From: Euryarchaeota archaeon UBA257
GTDB lineage: Archaea; Thermoplasmatota; Poseidoniia; Poseidoniales; Thalassarchaeaceae
Direction of reading: 5' to 3'
DNA: 17,086 bases
Assembly: GCA_002498985.1 (NCBI GenBank)
Contig: DAJO01000063.1
Coordinates: forward strand, 14,104-31,189
Shown in pieces: positions 7,766 through 13,344 of the stretch. Numbering within the stretch: position 1 is the first letter of the stretch; each line of letters opens with the position of its first letter. The position numbers were made by a program, and so were the translations under genes. The notes below the pieces were generated by a model that made no database searches, was not told where the DNA came from, and saw nothing but the letters and a program-made list of their open reading frames with translations.

Positions 7766-8218
7766 ATGGGCGAAGATGAATTGATTTTGGAAGGAGAACA
7801 AAGCGACCTTAGCAAATATGTTGAAGATGCAGGTGGAATACACGGTCTAAGAGAGGTTCACAAAGTAAGGGGCTGGAACAATATTCAATATGGTGCTGGT
7901 TTATCAGGTAAAAATACTCCAGCAACCAAACTATCTATGAACAAAGCATTTATTCCGCCAGGAGGAATTGCTAAAGCCCATATTCATGTTGATTTTGATG
8001 TAATGGTATTTCTTCTAAAGGGTAGTGTAAGGCATGAGTTTGGACCTGGATGCCGTAATTCTGTAACTCATAGTGCTGGTGATATGTTCTACATTGAGCC
8101 GGGTTTGCCTCATGAAGTTTTCAATTGCTCAGATACTGATTGGGTTGAAGCAATTGTTTCGAGATCAGATGCTTCTGAATGGCAGAACATTATACCTTAT
8201 GATAGAAGTTCTGAATGA
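7766..8218 (+). CDS. Cupin-domain protein, 150 residues
   Basis: Single-domain soluble cupin (Cupin_2 type), a small beta-barrel that usually binds a divalent metal. Motif 1 is GGIAKAHIHVDFD (about 66-78), giving metal ligands His72 and His74, with Asp78 where the family usually has Glu. Motif 2 is GDMFYIEPGLPHEVFN (about 105-120) with His116 and the conserved Asn120. An N-terminal arm of about 55 residues precedes the barrel. The start ATG 7766 is preferred over an in-frame TTG at 7751, because only a short untranslated leader would then precede it from the TATA-like element upstream. There is no signal peptide. Cupins of this size include isomerases, dioxygenases and sensors, so the reaction cannot be named. 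It is a single gene, divergent from the zinc-ribbon operon and convergent with rhodopsin. Confidence 0.88.
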   Translation: MGEDELILEGEQSDLSKYVEDAGGIHGLREVHKVRGWNNIQYGAGLSGKNTPATKLSMNKAFIPPGGIAKAHIHVDFDVMVFLLKGSVRHEFGPGCRNSVTHSAGDMFYIEPGLPHEVFNCSDTDWVEAIVSRSDASEWQNIIPYDRSSE

Positions 8219-8234
8219 GCTGAATTAAGTTTAG

Positions 8235-8267
8235 GGAAAGGCTGAGGATTAAATCCCCAGCCCTTCC
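8235..8267 (-). terminator. Stem-loop in the cupin/rhodopsin convergent gap
   Basis: An inverted repeat with 14-base arms (8235-8248 and 8254-8267) and a five-base loop. Read as minus-strand RNA every position pairs, with two G-U wobbles; read as plus-strand RNA the same two positions are A-C mismatches. The hairpin therefore fits the rhodopsin transcript, whose stop codon is 33 bases upstream. It may be a 3' end or mRNA-stability element. No U tract directly follows it, so a classical terminator is not proven. Confidence 0.6.
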
Positions 8268-8299
8268 TTTACGTTTATCTGTCTATATTTGCTCTTGAT

Positions 8300-9151
8300 T
8301 TAAGACATCATTGCGGATGCTTTCTTAGCACCCATCCATGCTACAACACCGAAACCGATCTTGTTAACCATGTCAGCAATATTGTATAATATAGCCATAA
8401 TTTCTTTGCCGTCAGAGCCAGAATCTACTATGTCTGTACCTACTAAGTAGCCAATAGGATAGATAATCCATCCGACTAGAATGAATGTTCTTAGAGCATT
8501 AGCACTCCATACTAATTCATCTTTGATTTTGCTGTTATCTACTCCCTTACCGTCGTATAGACCGAATGGAAGACCAGTTGCTACCATAATCATAGCCCAA
8601 CCTACTCCACCAAGGATTAATCCAGCCCATGCATCAATTTCTCCAATTTCTCCAAGGTAACCAAATGCAATCATGATGATTGCACCTACGAAACAGACTC
8701 CTGTGAATCCTAGACCTAGTACTTTGTTGTCTGTAATAGCATCCTTTCCAACTAGTGAAGGGAATTTTAGAGCCATTAGTGGTACAGTAATAATCCAGTC
8801 CATGTATCTGTAGTCTGTGCTAACTGCGCCAGTATCGATGTAGACTCCACGCATATAGTAGTAGTGGAAAGCCGCAATACCAACAATCAATGCAGAAATT
8901 GTCATTGTTGTTCTGTATTCTGGAGCAACATTGTTTCTTTCACTCATGAAGAAAACAAAAGCCGCACCCATTGAAATATATCCTATGAAGAACATGAAGA
9001 AAGTAGCTCTTCCTAATGCATCTCCTGCATAGTATGTTTCCGGATCTATTGTTGCAGCAGAAACATTTTGTGTAATCATCAATGCTAACATTGTTGCACC
9101 TGCAATTATGGCATTCGTTCTTGGGCTAAATTTAGATAACTTACTATTCAT
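8300..9151 (-). CDS. Proteorhodopsin-type light-driven proton pump, DTK class
   Basis: Seven-helix retinal protein that should pump protons outward in light; 283 residues from ATG 9151. Residues 1 to about 33 look like a cleaved signal peptide ending VSAA. Key residues (proteorhodopsin numbering in brackets): His96 (H75) in FHYYYMRG, Arg115 (R94), Asp118 (D97, proton acceptor), Thr122 (T101), Met126 (105, spectral tuning, suggesting green light), Lys129 (E108, proton donor) and Lys264 (K231, retinal Schiff base) in NIADMVNKIGFG. The donor site is Lys rather than the usual Glu. An in-frame TTG at 9172 is rejected: GAGG lies eight bases before ATG 9151, and the TATA box at 9186-9193 would put the transcript start at or downstream of that TTG. 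The gene has its own promoter and a hairpin after its stop. No retinal-synthesis gene is in the window. Confidence 0.97.
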   Translation of the reverse strand: MNSKLSKFSPRTNAIIAGATMLALMITQNVSAATIDPETYYAGDALGRATFFMFFIGYISMGAAFVFFMSERNNVAPEYRTTMTISALIVGIAAFHYYYMRGVYIDTGAVSTDYRYMDWIITVPLMALKFPSLVGKDAITDNKVLGLGFTGVCFVGAIIMIAFGYLGEIGEIDAWAGLILGGVGWAMIMVATGLPFGLYDGKGVDNSKIKDELVWSANALRTFILVGWIIYPIGYLVGTDIVDSGSDGKEIMAILYNIADMVNKIGFGVVAWMGAKKASAMMS

Positions 9152-9159
9152 TTCAAGTT

Positions 9160-9163
9160 CCTC
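9160..9163 (-). promoter_or_regulatory. Ribosome binding site of rhodopsin
   Basis: GAGG on the minus strand (within AGAGGAAC), eight bases before ATG 9151. It supports the shorter start. Confidence 0.7.
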
Positions 9164-9185
9164 TGGTTTCAACGGATGCTATTGA

Positions 9186-9193
9186 TTATATAA
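9186..9193 (-). promoter_or_regulatory. TATA box of rhodopsin
   Basis: TTATATAA in the 82-base gap between rlmE and the rhodopsin gene. An archaeal start about 25 bases downstream falls near 9164, just before the ribosome binding site, giving a short leader. A small inverted repeat, GTGTT-AA-AACAC (9221-9232), lies about 30 bases upstream of the TATA box. It could be an operator or a weak hairpin after rlmE. Confidence 0.65.
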
Positions 9194-9233
9194 GTAAATG
9201 TTTTGTTCAATTACCTTGAAGTGTTAAAACACA

Positions 9234-9998
9234 CTATTCCTCATTTTTCCGACCTGTATATTTCCTATAACCAATTATTGTATCAGTAATGTCTTTTTTT
9301 TCTTCTTCTTCGTAATCGATAACAACATCAAGATATTTCAAATGATCTTTCAGATGTTCATATGCAGTTCTTCCTTCGGCTCCCTTTCTAATTTTAGGTA
9401 ATTTATTTCTACATACTAAGTAAGTTTCTGATGATGAACTTCTAGAGGCCGTTGGAGCGAATCTTTGTACACTCGAAAATCTCATTTTAGCTGCTTCAAT
9501 TAATCCCTCAATCCCGACTCCTTGGAATATTTTTGTTACAAAAGAACCTCCGGGACTCAATATTGGCATCGCGGCATCTAGGACCATCGTGGATAATTCT
9601 AATGAGATTGCCTGGTCTGTATCGTAACGTCCCGTCAATCTTGGAGAGATATCACTAATGACACAGTTTAGAAAATATCCTTCTAGTTCTTGATTTATCT
9701 GTTCCACAGTTTTGGGATTTGTTATATCTCCAATTATAATTGTAGCCCCTTCTACGGGAGATGTTGACAATAAGTCAACACCTATGACATATCCATCTTC
9801 GCCCACTTCTTCAACAGCTACCTGTGTCCATCCTCCAGGATGACATCCAATGTCTAGAACATAATCTCCTTTTCTAATAATATCGAACCTTTCTTGAATC
9901 TGTTTCAATTTATACGCAGAACGTGCTCTATATCCCTTAGATTTAGCTTGCCTTCTCCAAGGGTCGCGACGGTTTTCTTGATACCAGCGCTTACTCAT
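9234..9998 (-). CDS. rlmE: 23S rRNA 2'-O-methyltransferase, RlmE/FtsJ family
   Basis: SAM-dependent methyltransferase that modifies the 2'-O of a uridine in the A-loop of 23S rRNA (U2552 in E. coli numbering). The Rossmann SAM-binding motif is VLDIGCHPGGWTQ (about 47-59), followed by GVDLL and GDIT. The K-D-K-E catalytic set is complete: Lys30 in RSAYKL, Asp116 in ISDISP, Lys156 in VTKIF and Glu191 in SSETYLV. The protein has 254 residues, about 45 more than the E. coli enzyme; the extra C-terminal part (about 200-254) is charged and I see no clear TRAM domain in it. The start is ATG 9998, with no good ribosome binding site. It is divergent from the thioredoxin-fold gene and lies upstream of rhodopsin on the same strand, which has its own promoter. 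Confidence 0.95.
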   Translation of the reverse strand: MSKRWYQENRRDPWRRQAKSKGYRARSAYKLKQIQERFDIIRKGDYVLDIGCHPGGWTQVAVEEVGEDGYVIGVDLLSTSPVEGATIIIGDITNPKTVEQINQELEGYFLNCVISDISPRLTGRYDTDQAISLELSTMVLDAAMPILSPGGSFVTKIFQGVGIEGLIEAAKMRFSSVQRFAPTASRSSSSETYLVCRNKLPKIRKGAEGRTAYEHLKDHLKYLDVVIDYEEEEKKDITDTIIGYRKYTGRKNEE

Positions 9999-10042
9999 CA
10001 GTGTGTCTCGTCCAGCCTCTTAGTTATGAAGTAAAGACGTTT

Positions 10043-10046
10043 GGAG
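10043..10046 (+). promoter_or_regulatory. Ribosome binding site of membrane thioredoxin-fold gene
   Basis: GGAG eight bases before ATG 10055. It selects the signal-peptide-bearing start over the upstream in-frame GTG at 10001. Confidence 0.6.
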
Positions 10047-10054
10047 AGTTGCAT

Positions 10055-10981
10055 ATGGGGGGAAACGCTGGGTTCTGTGGCTTCATAGTTTTACTATTGT
10101 TAGCATTACCATCATCTAATATCGTTGCAGAAGAAGACTCAAATAATTGGTATGTCGAAGGAGGTAATTCTGTCTTAATGGAACAATATACTGCTACTTG
10201 GTGTGATGTATGTGCGCAAATAGACCCCTGGGTTTCTGAATTTGCAGATGACCGTGGCTCTCGATTAGTTAGAGTTGCTTTGCATGATCCTGTAAATGAT
10301 CCTCTAGGTAATTCAATTTCTTCTGAGAGATTATCTATCCATCCAAATAGTTTGGAACTAGCTCCTTCTTTTTGGTTTGATAGTAACAACGAGATCAAAG
10401 GAAGGGTCGATCCCGTAGACTTAGATAGGGCTTTGCTCAATTCTGAAGGAAATCGAGGTTCAGATACTTTAATTTCAATCTCAGCAGCCAAGATATTTGA
10501 TAGTAGTTCCTTGAGTTTGAGAGTAAATTTATTTAATGTTGATAATTCAAGCAATAATACTCAAATTAGTATTTTTTTATTGGCCGAGATTAATATTGAT
10601 AAATCTCAAGCAACAAACGGTATTACAACTCATGAGGATGTTGCAATTGCTTATATGAATATGGATATAGATACAAATTTCATCAAAGATAATACGTCTT
10701 CAGAAACGAATTTCAATTCACAATTTACTAATATTTCAATGACTAGAAATATAGATAGTTTTGAGATTAATCTCGATTTTTCTTTGGAAAATGTGATTTC
10801 TGAAGACATTTCTATTGTCGTAGCGCATGAAAAAACAGTTGAAGATCAAAGATCTACATTAGGAGCTATATTTTTAAATTTGGATAATAGTCAAAATTCG
10901 AACGGAATTAATGTTATATTCCCTTTAATACTGATATGTTTAATTTCAACAGTTATTCTATTCAAAGACCGATTTCTTTGA
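10055..10981 (+). CDS. Secreted, membrane-anchored thioredoxin-fold protein
   Basis: A 308-residue exported protein. An N-terminal signal sequence (about 7-25, hydrophobic FIVLLLLALPSS) precedes a thioredoxin-like domain. The active-site motif is ATWCDVCAQ, with Cys50 and Cys53, and a likely cis-Pro at APSFWF (Pro104). From about 140 to 280 there is a beta-rich, Asn/Ser/Asp-heavy region without cysteines, perhaps an immunoglobulin-like stalk. One membrane helix (about 286-303) at the end, followed by KDRFL, anchors it with the redox domain outside. It probably acts as a thiol-disulfide reductase or isomerase on exported proteins. Its 3' end overlaps the converging epimerase gene by 20 bases, next to an operon with another thioredoxin-fold protein and VKOR, which supports a redox-folding role. 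The substrate is unknown. Confidence 0.85.
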   Translation: MGGNAGFCGFIVLLLLALPSSNIVAEEDSNNWYVEGGNSVLMEQYTATWCDVCAQIDPWVSEFADDRGSRLVRVALHDPVNDPLGNSISSERLSIHPNSLELAPSFWFDSNNEIKGRVDPVDLDRALLNSEGNRGSDTLISISAAKIFDSSSLSLRVNLFNVDNSSNNTQISIFLLAEINIDKSQATNGITTHEDVAIAYMNMDIDTNFIKDNTSSETNFNSQFTNISMTRNIDSFEINLDFSLENVISEDISIVVAHEKTVEDQRSTLGAIFLNLDNSQNSNGINVIFPLILICLISTVILFKDRFL

Positions 10982-11903
10982 TTAATTCTTTGACTGTATA
11001 TCTGATAGCATCTTCAGATTGCATCGTAGGTACGAATTTTGTCGCAAATAATCGTTCAACATCTAATGAGGTTTTTGGAACATCACCTGCCCAACCTCTA
11101 TCTCCTCCCGTGTATTCTATTGAAACGTTCTTTAGACCACTCTCTTCAACTACAATTTCTGCAATTCTTCTCACTGAACATGTATCTCCTGTACCTAAGT
11201 TGTAAAGACTTACGTTTTCTTTTGAATAATCGATTAGGTGTATCATTGCTCTAACGCAATCTCCTGCAGACATATATGATTTTTCTTGTAAACCATTACC
11301 CAAAACTTCTAGTCTATTTGGATTATTTTTTAATTTGTGAATGAAATCAAAAATCACTCCATGAGTGCCCCTAGGTCCGACGATATTAGCGAATCTGTGT
11401 ATCCAAGCCTCCCCTCCGAAAGTTCCACACCATGAACTAATCAATGCTTCAGACGCTAGTTTTGATGCACCATATAATGAGATTGGTAAGATTGGACCAT
11501 AAGTTTCTGGGGTAGGCATAATGTTTGCTTCACCATAGATTGCACTCGAAGATGAGAAAGAGATTCTTTTTACATCATTCAGCCGCATTGCCTCTAAGAC
11601 ATTATAAGTTGCCATTGTCCCTTGCTTAAGATCAGTATCTGTAATTTCAGTACCTAATCTTATATCTGGGTTTGCTGCTAAATGATGTACGGTATCAATT
11701 CCTTTCATGGCTTTCTTGACAGATTCTAAGTCTAATAAATCAGCCTTAAATATCTCTACTTTTCCTTTACCTTTGTGATGTTGCAAGAACTCTTCTCTTC
11801 CACTACTAAAATTATCTAAAACTCTTACACTGTTTCCCTTGGCTACTAAAGAATCTACTAAATGAGATCCAATGAAACCGGCGCCTCCTGTGACTAAATG
11901 CAT
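10962..11903 (-). CDS. NAD-dependent sugar-nucleotide epimerase/dehydratase
   Basis: Extended short-chain dehydrogenase of the GalE / NDP-sugar epimerase family, 313 residues, cytoplasmic. The N-terminus binds NAD with VTGGAGFIGSH (GxxGxxG at about 6-12) and a VLDNFSSG strand end. The catalytic set is SSSSAIYGE (Ser near 120) and YGASK (Tyr144, Lys148). The C-terminal half carries YNLGTG and GGDRGWAGDVP, typical of the substrate-binding part. The start chosen is ATG 11903, with GAGGGA (11908-11913) just upstream; ATG 11915 is an alternative. The start lies one base after the VKOR stop codon, so it is the third gene of the TlpA-VKOR operon. It likely makes an activated sugar for surface glycans or protein glycosylation; the exact sugar is not determinable. 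Confidence 0.93.
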   Translation of the reverse strand: MHLVTGGAGFIGSHLVDSLVAKGNSVRVLDNFSSGREEFLQHHKGKGKVEIFKADLLDLESVKKAMKGIDTVHHLAANPDIRLGTEITDTDLKQGTMATYNVLEAMRLNDVKRISFSSSSAIYGEANIMPTPETYGPILPISLYGASKLASEALISSWCGTFGGEAWIHRFANIVGPRGTHGVIFDFIHKLKNNPNRLEVLGNGLQEKSYMSAGDCVRAMIHLIDYSKENVSLYNLGTGDTCSVRRIAEIVVEESGLKNVSIEYTGGDRGWAGDVPKTSLDVERLFATKFVPTMQSEDAIRYTVKELIKEIGL

Positions 11904-11904
11904 A

Positions 11905-12480
11905 TTATCCCTCATTTTCCGACCATTTCCCAATATTTCTTCTATTTCTCAACAAATAAATTGAACCCACATAACCAATTAGTGAGATATGTGCTATTGT
12001 ACAAAATGGACAAATATGTGGAGCATTTTCAACTTGAGTTAACTCGATTATAACCAACAATGCGACGAATGGCAACCCTGCAATCCCAGCCCACCATGCG
12101 TAATTCAAATAATCTTCAGACCATTTTGCATATCTATCAAGGTACAAACACAAACTTAGAAAAATTAATGCTGAAAAAGATAATATTCCAAATATTCCCC
12201 ACGGAACTCCAAACAAGTTATTCCATTGTGGATCTCCAATTACTGAACCACATTGTACAATTCCCTCAGATGAACAAAATGCAGTACTTCCTTGAACAAC
12301 CATTTGATTATGAATAATGTAAGTATATGCAGATGAAGTTATGCCTACAAAGGCAAAACTCAGAGATGAGATTAGCAACATTGACGTCTTTTTCTCATTA
12401 TTTACTATCATTAAGTAACTACTAATAGCTAGGCCTAAAATGAAAATAATCAGGACCGGATCAGTCAAAATCTCACTCAT
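11905..12480 (-). CDS. Vitamin K epoxide reductase (VKOR) family disulfide oxidase
   Basis: Polytopic membrane protein of 191 residues that reoxidises an extracellular thioredoxin-like partner and passes electrons to a quinone, so driving disulfide formation. About five membrane helices are visible (near 9-26, 33-56, 92-113, 127-147 and 160-176). The loop cysteine pair is Cys69 and Cys77 in CSSEGIVQCGSV, and the active-site pair is Cys157 and Cys160 in ICPFCTIAH at the start of the last helix. Both pairs and the FGVPWG turn match the family. Its ATG overlaps the TGA of the upstream TlpA-like gene (ATGA), and a strong AGGTGATT ribosome binding site (12485-12492) lies inside that gene. The pairing of VKOR with a thioredoxin-fold protein is the classic VKOR-DsbA arrangement. 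Confidence 0.94.
   Translation of the reverse strand: MSEILTDPVLIIFILGLAISSYLMIVNNEKKTSMLLISSLSFAFVGITSSAYTYIIHNQMVVQGSTAFCSSEGIVQCGSVIGDPQWNNLFGVPWGIFGILSFSALIFLSLCLYLDRYAKWSEDYLNYAWWAGIAGLPFVALLVIIELTQVENAPHICPFCTIAHISLIGYVGSIYLLRNRRNIGKWSENEG
11908..11913 (-). promoter_or_regulatory. Ribosome binding site of epimerase
   Basis: GAGGGA on the minus strand inside the end of the VKOR gene, four bases before ATG 11903; it suggests translational coupling. Confidence 0.6.
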
Positions 12481-13166
12481 TGAGAATCACCTACGAGTCT
12501 TTGCATTGCCGATTCAATATTCTCTCCTTCGTTTTCATATTGATTCCATGCCACATAACCATCTGGTTGTAGTAGGACCAAAAACGGAGTCCCGGAAACT
12601 TCCCAGTCTGCCAAAATGCTGCTACTTCCTTCAATATAGTTCCAATTATGTATCGCTCCGGGACGATTTACACAATTATTCCTGCCAGAATTACAGCCAT
12701 CGCCATCATTTTCTTCGGTTCCATAATTTGTTTTATCTCGAAATGCTTCTACTTCCGCTCTATCACTATCGTGATTATTAATATTTAATTCTACAGCAAT
12801 TGTAATAAATTCTACATTCTCTGACCACTGCGAGTATAATTCACTCATTGTTTCAGCTTCAGTCCAGCAATATGGACAATCCGTATCGCTGAATTGTACT
12901 AAAATCCATTCTCCATCTCCTCCTTCTTCCCATTCATAGTCAAATGTATCAGAAAGTTTGAATCTCTGCCAATTTTCACCATTATAGGCATCCGCAATGA
13001 AATCAGGAGCCAGTTCACCCTCACTTGGCCCTATTGTGGCGGGTGGTGCTATGATGACTATTAATAGCATTATAACTGTCAAAATTGTTCCTAGAGTAAA
13101 TCCTGCAATTAATCTGACATCATCATCTCTTCCTTTTTGCACCAAGGGTTTCCTGCGTCTCGCCAT
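12477..13166 (-). CDS. Membrane-anchored TlpA/DsbA-like thioredoxin
   Basis: A 229-residue protein with a basic N-terminus (MARRRKP), one membrane helix (about 18-40) and an extracellular thioredoxin fold. The active site is SDTDCPYCWTE, with Cys97 and Cys100, and the cis-Pro is in SGTPFLVLL (Pro194). An insertion between about 145 and 175 carries a second cysteine pair, Cys158 and Cys165 in GCNSGRNNCV, absent from simple thioredoxins. It is acidic, with Glu/Asp-rich loops. ATG 13166 is preferred over an in-frame TTG at 13175, because GAGG (13177-13180) sits almost on that TTG and ten bases before the ATG. As first gene of the operon, directly overlapping VKOR, it is most likely the disulfide donor that VKOR recharges. 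A reductase role cannot be excluded. Confidence 0.9.
   Translation of the reverse strand: MARRRKPLVQKGRDDDVRLIAGFTLGTILTVIMLLIVIIAPPATIGPSEGELAPDFIADAYNGENWQRFKLSDTFDYEWEEGGDGEWILVQFSDTDCPYCWTEAETMSELYSQWSENVEFITIAVELNINNHDSDRAEVEAFRDKTNYGTEENDGDGCNSGRNNCVNRPGAIHNWNYIEGSSSILADWEVSGTPFLVLLQPDGYVAWNQYENEGENIESAMQRLVGDSQ
12485..12492 (-). promoter_or_regulatory. Ribosome binding site of VKOR
   Basis: AGGTGATT on the minus strand, close to the full anti-Shine-Dalgarno complement, four bases before ATG 12480 and inside the end of the TlpA-like gene. Confidence 0.75.
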
Positions 13167-13344
13167 TATAATCAATCCTCGGACATACTCATTTACTTTC
13201 AGTAATTCGTATAGTCGCTCTGAATCAAATTAATTATTCTATTTAGAATTTAATATTTTTGTCAAATCTAAATTTACCTTAATTCTCAATGTTTGTAATT
13301 TTACTTGCGATTATTTCATTTGGTCTCTGTGATAGCAGGCCTAT
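13167..13344. other. AT-rich divergent intergenic region
   Basis: The largest gap in the window (178 bases), between the thioredoxin-VKOR operon and the large MMPL gene. It must hold both promoters. I see AT-rich stretches near 13228-13262 and a small inverted repeat ATTCT-ATTT-AGAAT (13236-13249), but no single convincing TATA box for either side. No coding sequence or RNA gene was recognised. Confidence 0.5.

Noticed and set aside
8219..8299. A tRNA or small structured RNA in the cupin/rhodopsin gap
   Set aside because: Only one simple stem-loop is present, with no cloverleaf or conserved T-loop sequence.
9151..9172. TTG start for rhodopsin adding seven residues
   Set aside because: The TATA box at 9186-9193 predicts transcription starting at or after this codon, and the GAGG site fits ATG 9151.
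10024..10554. A 176-codon open frame on the minus strand opposite the membrane thioredoxin gene
   Set aside because: It lies wholly antisense to a gene with signal peptide, CxxC and anchor; its translation is Ser/Leu-rich with no domain, as expected of a shadow frame.
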